Shown here: positions 11,035 through 21,916 of the stretch, piece after piece | How the letters are laid out: every line of letters begins with the position of its first letter | Numbering within the stretch: position 1 is the first letter of the stretch | Source of the DNA: Halichondria panicea | Taxonomy: Eukaryota > Porifera > Demospongiae > Suberitida > Halichondriidae | NCBI RefSeq assembly: GCF_963675165.1 | Contig: NC_087377.1 | Span: 5,518,042-5,582,041 of the forward strand | Direction of reading: 5' to 3' | DNA: 64,000 nucleotides | The notes under the pieces: generated by a model | What the model saw: only the letters and a program-made list of their open reading frames with translations | Told to the model about the DNA's origin: nothing | Database searches by the model: none | Position numbers and translations under genes: made by a program

Positions 11035-11600
11035 CTACCTCCACACTTGCGACATCGATTTGAAGAGCGACAATCCTTGCTGACGTATAAACAGATAACA
11101 TCTTCCTGATCTCCTCAAAATTTGCTTCCTCTCGGTAGGGCTTGTTACAGTTCCACACTCGTTGGAGAAATGTATTTTTTGACAATAACTGCACTGTGAG
11201 ATGCTACTCGGGGAAAAGAATGTAGCCGTAGTTCTGTTGGACGGGGCCGGTTGCTTGGGGACTTGACTTGTAGAAAGCGTAGCTCTTTCTCGAGCCTCAA
11301 TCTCCCTTTCTCGAGTTGCCTCAACAGCGTGTCCAAGTTCCAATCGTCTTCCTCCACTGCTCGGCTAACAATCAAACGCAGCTCAACAGGCAGCTTCTGT
11401 AGTAGTACCCAAGTGAGTAAACTGCCATAAGAAGTTGAATCAACTCCGAGTGATTTCAATCCTCTAACTTGAGCCTCAAATAAATGTCGGAGCTCACGCA
11501 ACTTGTGTGGCGATGACACCTGTTCGAGATTAAGGAGAAAGTCCATGTGTTTGGTTATAATCTGTTGTTTATTCCCGAATCGCTTCTTGAGAATGGCCAC
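11035..11600 (-). pseudogene. BEL gag, DUF1759 and zinc-knuckle region
   Basis: 11145-11600 matches the DUF1759 capsid-like segment (LKKRFGNKQQIITKHMDFLLNLEQV, then LVSRAVEEDDWNLDTLLRQLEKG-like wording). The overlapping frame 11035-11343 gives CSYCQKIHFSNECGTV...RCYLF, the CCHC-type knuckle region. The two frames overlap by about 200 bp, so a frameshift separates capsid and nucleocapsid. Confidence 0.85.
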
Positions 11601-11812
11601 GGCTTCTTAGTAATTTTCAGAAGATAGTGTGAGACCAGAGATGGATTCAGAAGAATAGTTTTCAACAAGGGATCAAATAGTTGAACTTATCAATAAACTG
11701 TTGTGAATAGCTGATTCGAAAGAATCCCAAAACGTGGTCCACTTGGTTACGTCACCATTAAACGGGCGAAAGCTAGTTTTGGCAACCTAACTCGTGCTGC
11801 ATGTTCATGTTC

Positions 11813-12223
11813 TCAGACGATTACCGGACTTCTAATTCTAGTTCCGGCTCGGTCGGGTGTCAGATTCATCACAGACGGGTACGGGTAATTGCAGTACTTG
11901 TAGAGGTTCACTGTTGCGGCGTAAACTCTTTCCTTGTAAGCATCTGCCTGCTCAATCTCATCTTCTACTGCGGTATCTTCCACCAAGTCCAGGATCTCTC
12001 CATCTAATTGTTTTAGAGTGCTTAACTTCTCTTCCAGGCTGAGTTTGAGTTGTAATAGTACGTTGACGTCTAATTCTGTTGTGGGATCAGCCTCATTAAT
12101 CACCTCGCTGACACGATTCACCATTCTTGTAGCAAATGCTCGGTGTCCACAACGGATCTTCTTCTTCTTGGGCAATGCCTCGGTCATGTTCTCGGCCTTT
12201 GCCTCGTCAATCAGTCGCGACAA
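11813..12223 (-). pseudogene. BEL gag N-terminal frame
   Basis: 137 codons beginning shortly after the leader repeats. The segment RCGHRAFATRMVNRVSEVI, followed by a helical heptad-rich stretch (VLLQLKLSLEEKLSTLKQLDGEIL), is the usual N-terminal gag pattern of BEL/Pao elements. It is separated from the DUF1759 frame by about 200 bp of shifted sequence. Confidence 0.75.
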
Positions 12224-12238
12224 TCACAATCATAATCA

Positions 12239-12420
12239 CTAAATGGCCTTTGCCTAACAATCACAATCACAATCACAATCACTAACTAGCCTTTGCCTAA
12301 CAATCACAATCACTAACTGGCCTTTGCCTAACAATCACAATCACTAACTGGCCTTTGCCTAACAATAACAATTCACTAACTGCCTAACAATCACAATCAC
12401 ACAATTACAATCGTTAATCA
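12239..12420 (-). repeat. Tandem repeat in the BEL leader
   Basis: About five units of roughly 30-36 bp containing GGCCTTTGCCTAACAATCAC plus variable runs of AATCAC. The block lies between primer-binding site and gag, the untranslated leader. Confidence 0.85.
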
Positions 12421-12550
12421 CAATTACAATGCTCGTCCGGTTCAAAGCTCAATTTATATGGTCGTCAAAGCTCAAAACTATTAACCTGTTCAAATTTACA
12501 GTACCTCACTCTATCCAGATGAATCCACGCTTCCAGTTCTCGAGAGTACC

Positions 12551-12568
12551 ATCCGGTTCGAAGGACCA
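12551..12568 (-). promoter_or_regulatory. BEL primer-binding site
   Basis: On the minus strand TGGTCCTTCGAACCGGAT directly follows the LTR end TTACA. TGG plus a T-arm-like GTTCGAA complement is what a tRNA 3' end would pair with. Which tRNA was not determined. Confidence 0.7.
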
Positions 12569-12718
12569 TGTAACGAATGCTTCTTTGATATTGCGTACCT
12601 TCGAGAACTGTTCTATATAGGTACTTAGGCTCAACTGTTCACTTTAGTACTTTCAATATAATAATAATTCATCAACGTGTGTATCACATGACAATAAACG
12701 ACCTAATAGAACATAACA
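12569..12718 (-). repeat. BEL 5' LTR
   Basis: 150 bp running TGTTATGTTC...GTTACA on the minus strand, with TG...CA ends and the primer-binding site right behind it. The first 83 bp match the 3' LTR. It would carry the element's promoter; no clear TATA was picked. Confidence 0.75.
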
Positions 12719-12719
12719 A

Positions 12720-14937
12720 AGACTTTTTGATTCTCACATGACATAATTATGTTGCACTCGGGTATATACTTCGTCCACTTCCAAGTTTATATTGTCTTCT
12801 TAGATCTACTCATGTCGTTATAGATTCTTCTCTGTTGCACTCAGTTACTCTGTTTTCCAAGCTCTCATCTGTTGCATCTAGTATCATGTATATATATGCG
12901 AATTACTACTGTTTAAACGAGTTTGCAAGCTGCGCTGTGCTAATGCGCCTCTCGCCATGTTATGCTTTCACTCAAAAGTATTCGAGTGTTATAGGGAGAA
13001 TAAGCTTTTTTCTATAGTGAATTTTACAAAAAAAGTGAGTATCTCTATCTATATAACCAGGACTCCTGATATAACTGAGAAGGAAAGACAAGTGTACATG
13101 CATCTATTATATAATTATGGTATCATTGTAGTGTTTTGTGTTTTGTGGCGTACCAGGAAGATTAAAATTGATTCTGCCAGGATCTGGATCGTCTCACGTG
13201 TGGGGATGAGTGCGCATGCGCATTAGATCCACTGTAATAAGGGGCGTGTACGTGTCTGCAAGAGGTCAAGTTCACAAAATTAATGGATATATATACTAAA
13301 TAGCTAGCTGCTTTAGCAGCTCTTTTCTGTCTCTTGTAGCTAATACAAAGCTATAGCGCTTTATGCAAGGCTAGAAACTTTGTGCGAACAAATGATGCTA
13401 CGAAAGATTTTGAAGAGACTGCAACAGCCTTCAATGTGAGTCAAACTAGCCATAACTCGAGAAAGAAGTTTTAGTTTGCTAATCCACGAATCAAAATCCA
13501 AGAGAACGTGGCTATAAAAGCTGTTAGTTTTTGTCGCATTGCAACCGTTGAGCAGTTACAGCTGGAACAGACATGCACACACAGACACACACACAGTCAG
13601 CTTTACCGTATCCCTCGTGCGGCTACGCCTCGAGGCATAATTATGACACATAAAAGTTATTATACTGACAATAATTTCATAAACAAGGATACGTGAGAAG
13701 TATAATTATGCAGCCATGGTTGATAAATATAGTCTCTGGTCCTTAGTTTGAAGATCTGAAGAAAACACGAATTTTTTTAACATCACTATAACACCTGAAT
13801 AACTGCAATTTTACAAAGGCATGCTCCAACATCTCTCTATTACACGATCTGACCAAAAAGCATGGGAATAAGACCCACAAAAACATTTTCAATGTGAAAA
13901 ATTGCTAGGATTGGCCAGGGGAAACACCAAAAAGCGAAGAAACCAAAAAAGCGGGCAAGAGCATAACTCCAATCCGATCAACGTCGTTCATTACTATGGC
14001 ATCCAGGTAAGGCCACAACAAGAGGTATATAGTTTTGTTTCTGGTCCATCCACCGCTTAATATTTCACTGGACTTGTTTTCAGCAACACACCTAATGCGC
14101 ATACGCAAACCACACCCATTCACTTCAGACTGTGTGGGTGTGGTTTGTGCATGCGCAATATCACATTATTAACAAGACCGACAAAACATTGGCAATGTGA
14201 AAAATTGCTAGGATTGGCTGCAGGGGGAAACACCAAAAAGTGAATTAAGTGACATGCATGGGTGGTGCTAAATCTGGAGCAGTCCCGGACAGTTGGCACC
14301 TATATGCTGAAGTGATTTACCAGCATCAAAGTAGAAAGCTAGAATTGTGGTTTGTTGCTTCTTATAATTCTATAGATGTATGTCAACAGCCGAGAGTTAG
14401 CACTTCAGTCCTCTAGGTGTTGTGTATAGCTTTGACACATCCACCGAGGCATCATCATAATTATGATATCATGTGCATGCATGTAAGCAATACCAGTACT
14501 AGCTTTATGTTATGTCAGTGGCATAGCCAGGATCTTTAGAAGGGCAGGGCTCAAATTGGTTGAGTTAAAATAGAGCTTTGAATTTTCAATATGCGCGTTA
14601 GAAGGCACTGCCCACATTTCAATTGCATGGCATCATTCTAGTAACTATGCTCACGATGATTCAATCTAAGTTGGATAAGTATTAAGGGGGAGAGGCTCTA
14701 CCCCGTTTATGAAGCATAAAAGGGGGGCTCTAGCCCCGTCAGCCCCCCTCTGCCTGTACGCCATGCATTGGAGGCATCTTTCACAACATCATAAACACCA
14801 CCTAAAAACAAAAATTTCCCATTTGCCCCTCCCCATATATACGGATGAAACCCTGAGTTACTGAATAAAGCACTCTTTCACAATAATTAACGTTAGTTCC
14901 TCCACCCTTCAACTCAGCTCTCCCTGGTGTTGAAGTT
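12720..14937. other. Repeat-rich stretch before the ZU5 gene
   Basis: 13320-13645 is a minus-oriented copy of the AGGCGTAGCCGCACGAGG repeat. 13872-13985 and 14187-14250 are solo ends of the element seen complete at 47564-48127 (AATGTGAAAAATTGCTAGGA). 14517-14770 looks like a worn element with ends CAGTGGCATAGCCAGG / CTGTACGCCATG. An upstream exon of the ZU5 gene could hide here but none could be defended. Confidence 0.6.
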
Positions 14938-17900
14938 ATGGCCAGCACCTGTGTGATCATTACCAACTCACCCCAAACCTTCCACTGGGTTGGCTATGGG
15001 TTAAGGCTCACCATACCCCAGGGATCCCTGCCACCTGGTGTTGACCAGTGTCAACTAGATATCAAGGTCAGTGTAGCGGGACACTACCAGTTTCCCAACA
15101 ATTTCCAGTTGGTTAGTGGTGTCTTCTGGGTGCGACCTCATCCTTCGGGTCGATTCCAACAGCAGCTGACAGTCGAGATACAGCACTGTGCCAAGATGAG
15201 TAGCTCCACCAAGCTCTCATTTATGAGAGCACATTGCTCCCAAAAGAGTCTGCCCTACACATTCAAGCAGCTCGAGGAGCGTGGCTCGTTTACAGAGTAC
15301 AGCTTGTACGGTTGTTTGGGTGTGAATCACTTCAGTTCACTTGCAATAGCTGCAAAAGATGATGCTGATCTACAGTATATCGCCAGTCTACACTACCTAA
15401 AGGCTGACCCTCGGACCGTTGAGATTTATTTCACAATCAATATGGATGATGGAACACATAACGCTGTTAAGTGACAATTTATGGTGTTTTTTGTATGCCT
15501 ATAATTATATATAAGTATTATAATAATTATATATAAGTTCCACCTTTGAGCTCATGCATTTAATATAGGCTTCATGCACACTTTTTTTAGGAAACACGGA
15601 AGTACTTTGAGAATCTGGGGGCGAAAGAAAAGCTTAATATGGCAGTAGAGTTTGACGACTGTAATATTGCACTGGATATTCCTTTACCCAATGGTGTTGA
15701 AGTTGACGAATGGAGTCTAGTACCACTTGTTCTACCCAAGGTAATGCTTGCATGTAAATTTATTTTTAATGCTGATATTATTTGCAAATGTCACAGATAT
15801 TCAAGAAAAGGGTCGACTCATTCGAGCCAGGAAGAGCTGTTCCATCCACGAAGCTAGTAGCAACACTCTCAGAGAGTTGGGATTGTAAGGTACCAAGACG
15901 CTCACACCTGACAACATTGAAAGGAGCCAAGGAGCCTATTAATCAAATGCTGATTATGTTTGATCCAGTGGATCTTAAAAAAGGTATTTTGGTCTTTTCA
16001 ATAGTTGTGCTAACTGTTGAATGTTGAGGTATTTGTCTATTGCAATAATTATATACCTATGAATACTCGATCTATCATTCTCTCCTGTTCTCTTTAATTA
16101 CACCAATTCATTGCTTAATTCCTGAACTTTCACTGCACAAAAAAGAAACTTTAAGGTACAATTGCATTGCAGTGCTAGGATTGGCCGGGGAAAGCGCCAA
16201 AAGGGAATGGCTTTAACACTACATCTATTCCTTTACTGCATACATATATAGATCCTCTAGCCTCAGACCAGCACAAAAGATTATCGACATCAGATGAACA
16301 AATTGAAACTCTGTCAAAGCGTCTTAAGAATGATATCACTGTACAAGGTATGGTCTATCATTACAGTTCAGAATGAATGTTGCAAGCTGCGCTGTGCTAA
16401 TATGACTCTCGGTTAGTTATGCCTCGGTGCGCATGCGCAAGCGAGGTATACGGTAGTGTGTATGTGTGTCTGTGTGTGTGTGGATCTAGGATTCTTGAAA
16501 GGGGGGTTCCAGGGCTCTGAGCGGGTCAAGGACTGTTAAATTTACCTAAAAAAAAGGTCGTCACTTCTTCTAAACAGTGAGCATGCGCATTAACACACTG
16601 ACTTTTTCCTTAAAAAAAGGTCATCACTTTTCATGAAGCAGTCTGCATGCACTCGACTCGCTGGAGAAGAGTTTTTAGCCTTCATAGTCACTGAAACTGC
16701 ACAGACAAAGCTTCACAGGACTAACAAGGACTAAAGGTAAGTGAGAAGTGCATATGAAAGCTAGTAAGAAAGAAACACTTGCTAACTAGTTGCTTGAGCC
16801 TCCCACTCACTTCTTTCTCAAAGGGGGGTTCAATTGAACCCAAAGAACCCCCTCTGGATCTGCCACTGGTGTCTGTCTGTCTGCATGTGTACACTGCTAT
16901 ACAGCTGCTCAAGGATCAATGAAGTGCAAGTAAGAGTTTCTATAGGCTTCTAGTCACGTTTCCTTGGATTTTAATTCGTGGATTTGCAAAATAATGCTTC
17001 GTTCTCGAGTTATGCCTAGTTTTGCTTACTTGGAATGTCATTGCAGCCTTTTCAGAAGAGCATGCACGTAGCCAAACTTGTTTACCGAGGTGTTACTACT
17101 CTACTTAGTAGTTAGCTCTGCACTAGAACGCTAGCTATTGGTAGCTGCAAGGGTGAGAATAGAGCTGCAAAGCTCTGCTGATGGCCATTATAAATTTTAG
17201 ATTTAAACTTTTGGCATCCATCGTTACCCACTCTTTGCAGCAAAGTGCAAAAATGTTCATCAAAGCTTTATGTTATGTAGCTTTGGCATCTCCACCGAGG
17301 TATCAGCATGCTTTCATTTCAATTGTTTTGTGTTACGAATGTTTGTGACAATGAACGAATTTATAAATAAACCAATTAGTGGTCCAGGTCAGAGGTCAGA
17401 ATAGCCACGTGATCTAGCAAAACTTTGTAATTTTTTGTGGTGTGTTGTGACTCTGTTTGTGGTCAATTTTTTTTCTTTTTTTTGGCTGCCACCCTGGTCT
17501 GTTTTTGAGGATTAAAAATCCGTGAAACATAAGATCAATTTGGTGTGACCTAATAGGTGCATACTGGTAAGCAGACCAAGAGCCTTGATAGAACGCGCAT
17601 GGTTTTCTGCAAAGTTCTCTGCCCAACAACTGGTCTCCACACTTCTTTATAGATGTTAAGTCTCTTTCACTACCCGTAGTTGTGTTACTGCTGTCAGATA
17701 TAACTATAGACCTCTTGCAGACAAACGATCCAGCTATAGCTAATGAGGATTTGCTTTATTGAAATGTGGGCGTGGTTAATCTCTATAAGCGCATCTGGAT
17801 ACCGTATAGCGCGAAATGTTCGAGGGGCTTAATTTTCGCGGATTTCGTGGGTTAGAATTCTATACAAAAATTAAGTCCACGAAAATTGTTCTTTAATTAG

Positions 17901-20855
17901 AATTACCTGCTATCGTGCAAATATTTAAAGGCGTGGCTTCCGGGTAAGCAGCCATTCCGCGAACGTTGTGCAACGAAATGGTTTTTAGAGGCCAATCCAC
18001 GAAATATAAGTGCCTCGAAAATTTCGCGCTATACGGTAATAGGCGCATAGAGGCTTGCTTTTTTCCCTATAGGCGCATGCGCTTACTATACGCAGGGCCG
18101 TAAGAACCAGGGGGGCTGGGGGGGGCAACTACCCCCCCACTCTGAAAACCAGGGGGGCAGAGGTGCCCTGGTTTCAGACAGTGAAATGGGGTGGGGCCCC
18201 TCTGCAGAGTCCAACAGATCCACAGTCGTCCTGCATGATGATGATAATATTATATTTAGTGCCTTTTAAATGCATGTGGTTTGTTGCAACAACACTGTAC
18301 AGTAACTAAAGTAAGTTGATCCACATGCAGCTGAAATTTATATAGCTAGAGCTCACTATGGCACAATATTCATTCTTTTTCTCTTCAGTACCTCAGCCTG
18401 CCCATGATTAAGAAGGTAGGCGAACTAAGACCTTCTTCACGAAGCTCGATGAATTCACAGCGTCTATTCTTACTTTATATACACAAGTTGCTAACTGATT
18501 CGCTTGACTTTGAAGTCGTTGCTCGTGACTTTGCTTCCAAACACATGTCGAATAAACTATTTTGCTATAGCTCTCACATGCAGATTATTTCATTTATGTC
18601 TTTCTCCTGTTTATCTCTGAGAACATACAAAATGTAAAAAGTTCGCCTCCGGCAGGACGGGAGAGGGAATTTCCCCCTTCCGGACCCACCCCCTGCGTCG
18701 CAAGTAGAGGGGCCATTCCTTTTTCTGCCCCCCCACCTAAAAAATCTTCTTACGGCCCTGATACGGTATACCAACTCAACAATTTTTAGGTCTTACGCCA
18801 TAATTGTAATATTTTTTCTGCCGCTTATAAAAAGACGTGTTTGTGGTCGTCTATATATACTTTTTGGCCTATAATAATTATTACACGTATGCATATAATT
18901 ATAGCTGTATACTGGATGTATAACTGTCGCAACTGTAAATACAGAGACCAAAAATTGAACTGTAGATCCACCTGTGTACTAAAAGTTTGCACTCAAAACA
19001 AAGTGCGCCATTTTGCAAGCGTAATTCCTTTTTTCGAGTGCTGCATGTAATTACATCAACTATGATACTATCATTGGAACAAGCGAAGCAAGCATGCATG
19101 TATACCTAGTACGTTGTATCATGGACCGGCACAATAATTGTAACTATTAATGCTTTTAATTTGGTACTCTGATTTACCAACTTCCACGCAATAAGCCAGC
19201 TAATTTACACATCCAGCTCAGAAAGGAAACAAGGACTCCTGAGGTCACACACAAACAGCATGCAGCTAACTTGATTGCTATAATTATAAGCACTATAGGT
19301 TGTTTTTCGTCATAAAATTGTAGGTTATATCTACTGCTGCATGCATGTGTGTATCATTTTTGGCAGCAACATTGTAAGATGCTGAACTTTATCATGACAA
19401 TTATATACAATGGCTACACCTTCTAAGATATCAAGCAGCTAGCATTTATCATGCCAATATCGAGGCTATACACCTTCGAAGATATCGAGCATGCAACTAG
19501 TATTATCGTGCAGTTGCTCGATGCACGTCAAAATCATTATAGGCTTATAGCTACTTCTCTTATACATGCACACATCATAATTATAACCCAAAATCACAAT
19601 TCGCTCATGCTCGCCCCAAACATGACTGTATTATTTTGGGGGTTTTTAGTGGGAATCTCTTATAAGACATGCTCATGTTCATTGATTGGAATGCACCACT
19701 CCTCCTCCTTAGCAGTACATGGTTCCCAACATGGTGCCCCAGTGGCTGCTACTGCAAGTTTTCTACAGGGTGATCAATCTGGTGCACAACCGGAAGGTGA
19801 GTAGCACCCATGCACACATTAATTAATGGACTAAGTGTGACAATTAGGCTTTGTGCTATTTAATTGTTTAGTGCATGCTCAGTTTATTGTGGCGAAATAA
19901 TAATGTCTCTATTACGCATACAGATCCAATAGCCTCAAGTCATCGCAAAAGAGCTTTGGCATCAGATCAAGAAGTTGAAACTCCTTTAAAGTGTTGGAAA
20001 GAGGATATCGGTATATGCTTTATAATGAGTTTATAAATACATTGATTCAGTGAACGGCTTTGGCCACACACACTAAAAACGCACTTGTTTCTCAGGCACG
20101 CCAGCATGCTTACTCATTAAAAAAACGACGTATAATTGACCTTTGACATTTTTTATGCGATGATGCTAGTTTTTTTTATATAATTATGCTGATGCCCTGT
20201 CAAAAATGTGCATTCCCGCATCCGATTTTAAGGAAAAGGCCTGAAAAACAAGTGATTTAGCGTGGGAACTGTTAATCGTATACAGACACAAAGACATCCA
20301 GTTATGTATGAGTCCCAACTTTTATATACATTATACATATACAACACAACATAACTCAGGAGAGAAGGTATTATGGACAAATTGCAGCTTATTGATAGCC
20401 TAGGAATAATTATGGGGTGGAGCCCCCCTTCCTACGCCACTGTACATAATTATTATAAGTGCAGATGATTGACTGGCTATATAAGTACATCATACAATGC
20501 TTATGTTTATACAATAGCATTGTCATCAGAGGGGCATCCTAACAAAAGACCGTCCTCCGATCCCATTGTACTTACTGGAAAGGATGTTCAAATAATTTGT
20601 GTGACGTTGGTGAAAGCATGCAATAATTGGTTCAATTTGGGATTGGCTCTTGGAATGGACTATGACCAGTTGGAGTCTATCCAAGATCAATTCCGTGACA
20701 GTAGTGGTCGCCTAACAAAGATGATAGCCAAGCGTCTTTCAGTCACTGATTCAAAAAATCCAATGACATGGCCTTACATCTGTGAATGCCTAAGGAGCCC
20801 TACAGTAATGCGTTATGATGTAGCAGAAGCAATTGAAAGAGAAAAGGGACTATAA
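14938..20855 (+). CDS. ZU5-UPA-linker-Death domain protein, seven exons
   Basis: Exons 14938-15465, 15591-15740, 15797-15983, 16252-16347, 19716-19796, 19924-20010 and 20518-20855 join with consistent phases (0,0,1,1,1,1) into about 488 residues. Exon 1 is a ZU5 domain (TFHWVGYGLRLTIPQGSLPP...). Exons 2-3 look like a UPA domain (NIALDIPLPNGVEVDEWSLV). Exons 4 and 6 are a duplicated hydrophilic linker (DPLAS..HKRLSTSDEQIE and DPIAS..KRALASDQEVE). Exon 7 ends in a Death domain (WFNLGLALGMDYDQLESI). In UNC5, PIDD and ankyrins this module mediates autoinhibition and death-fold assembly; a cytoplasmic adaptor role is inferred. Frame stays open before the first ATG behind an acceptor-like site at about 14915, so an upstream exon may exist. 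The donor after exon 1 (gttaag) is weak. The 3.4-kb intron 4 holds several transposons. Confidence 0.82.
16165..16205. repeat. Solo end fragment of the 47564-48127 element
   Basis: CAGTGCTAGGATTGGCCGGG resembles the inner terminal repeat of that element. It sits in intron 3 of the ZU5-Death gene. Confidence 0.5.
16409..17310 (+). repeat. Dispersed repeat (GCCTCGGTGCGCATGCGC family), interrupted
   Basis: Plus-oriented copy from TTATGCCTCGGTGCGCATGC to ATCTCCACCGAGGTATCAGC. A block at about 16485-16870 with ends GGATCTAGGATTC / CTGGATCTGCCACTGG looks like a nested insertion. It lies in intron 4 of the ZU5-Death gene. Confidence 0.75.
17800..18038. repeat. MITE, TACCGTATAGCGCG family
   Basis: Inverted ends TACCGTATAGCGCGAAAT and ATTTCGCGCTATACGGTA. 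The same subfamily sits in the opposite orientation at 52025-52262 with high identity, including the internal GGCGTGGCTTCCGG segment. Confidence 0.85.
18093..18760. mobile_element. 668-bp element with CAG...CTG ends and 5-bp target duplication
   Basis: Inverted ends CAGGGCCGTAAGAA / TTCTTACGGCCCTG are flanked by ATACG on both sides (18088-18092 and 18761-18765). The ends resemble hAT-type termini; the 5-bp duplication would fit the hAT5 lineage. No transposase ORF. It lies in intron 4 of the ZU5-Death gene. Confidence 0.8.
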
Positions 20856-20930
20856 ATATAGCTATATAAATTATGGTAGAAATGAGCTATATAAAATTAA
20901 TTATGGTAGAAATGAATAGTTGTTTAATAG

Positions 20931-21690
20931 GTGTTGGCAGATGCGCCAGATCCCAGAGCTCGTGCCCGCTTGCTCGCTTCCAGAGTGAAGGAGACGGGTG
21001 CCTGGCTAGATGTGCTGCCTATTTCTTTGCTAGGCCTAAGGATGGATGATAACACCATCAGAGTTGCTGTAGGCCTATGTCTTGGTGCCCCTCTATGCAG
21101 ACCCCATTCACTGTGGAGCTGGGGTGGACAGTTTGGGCACTCATGGGCTCAGCTGCCGTAGCAGTGAAGGTCGACACCATCGTCATGCGGCTTTGACCGT
21201 TATTGTGCATAGAACCCTCATCTCTGCAAAGATACCTGCACGCCTTGAACCATCAGGCCTACAACGGTCGGATGGGAAGCGCCCAGATGGCATCACCATG
21301 GTACCCTGGAAGTGTGGGAAGCTGCTGGTGTGGGACGCGACCTGCCCGGACACCTTTGCCCCATCATACACCATAAGTGCTACCTCGGAGGCAGGGCTTG
21401 TAGCTGCAGGAGCAGAAGAGAGGAAGGAGGCCAAATACACCAGCCTTGGTTCACTGCACTGCTTCACCCCACTAGCCATAGAGACTACAGGTGTTCTAGG
21501 GCCTAAGTCTAAGACTTGTGTTAAGGAATTAGGTGGGCGCGTTGCACGTGTCACGGGAGATCAGAAATCCTCCCATTACTTACTGCAAAGGCTGTCGGTC
21601 GCAGTACAGCCGGGAAATGCGGCCTCAGTGATGGGCACAATGGACTCGCGACCCTCTCCCTGGAACTTACGTTATTTATTGTTATACGAA
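20931..21690 (+). mobile_element. 3' remnant of a retroelement with CCHC and PD-(D/E)xK-like C-terminus
   Basis: Two overlapping frames (20931-21161 and 21082-21753) share a frameshift near 21090-21110. The protein has a C/H-rich knuckle (CGAGVDSLGTHGLSC) followed by DGKRPDGITMVPW...LVWDATCPDTF, a PD...D pattern like the restriction-like endonuclease at the C-terminus of R2/NeSL/HERO-type LINEs. The reverse transcriptase is missing, as in 5'-truncated LINE copies. GC content is clearly higher than the surroundings. Family assignment is inference from motif order. Confidence 0.65.
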
Positions 21691-21715
21691 TTACACCTGG
21701 TCTGTACACATAATA

Positions 21716-21851
21716 TAGTTAGACACTGTTTAGGAAGTTTCTACGTGATTTAGAAGCCCAAAGGGCGTTCTGTAGAATCCCGAACGCAGTGAGGGTTCTA
21801 CTAGCCCTGTGGGCTTCTAAATCACGTGGAAACTTCCTAAACAGTGTCTAA
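21716..21851. repeat. Fold-back MITE, AGTTAGACACTGTTT family
   Basis: Arms TAGTTAGACACTGTTTAGGA and TCCTAAACAGTGTCTA form a long hairpin. The 40 bp to its right (AGCATTTTAGATCATAGCAA and on) recur next to the copy at 23636-23743. Confidence 0.88.
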
Positions 21852-21916
21852 GCATTTTAGATCATAGCAACAACGCTCATACGCCTGACAACAATGGTTT
21901 TAACAATGGATTCTGA

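Larger units (their letters stand above)
6100..12718 (-). mobile_element. BEL/Pao LTR retrotransposon, degenerate
   Basis: The full BEL/Pao order is readable on the minus strand: 5' LTR (12569-12718), primer-binding site, tandem-repeat leader, gag (DUF1759 type), zinc knuckle, aspartic protease, reverse transcriptase with YVDD, RNase H, zinc-binding plus core integrase, DUF5641-like tail, polypurine tract and partial 3' LTR. Every domain is broken by frameshifts or stops and a 621-bp element interrupts pol, so it cannot move by itself. The short LTR arms compared (79 and 83 bp) still differ only by a 3-bp indel, one substitution and a few flank changes, suggesting a moderately old insertion. 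Confidence 0.93.

Noticed and set aside
18389..18416. Exon TACCTCAGCCTGCCCATG with good splice borders in the ZU5-Death intron
   Set aside because: It lies inside the transposon 18093-18760 and would end the protein early; exon 19716 fits phase and paralogues better.
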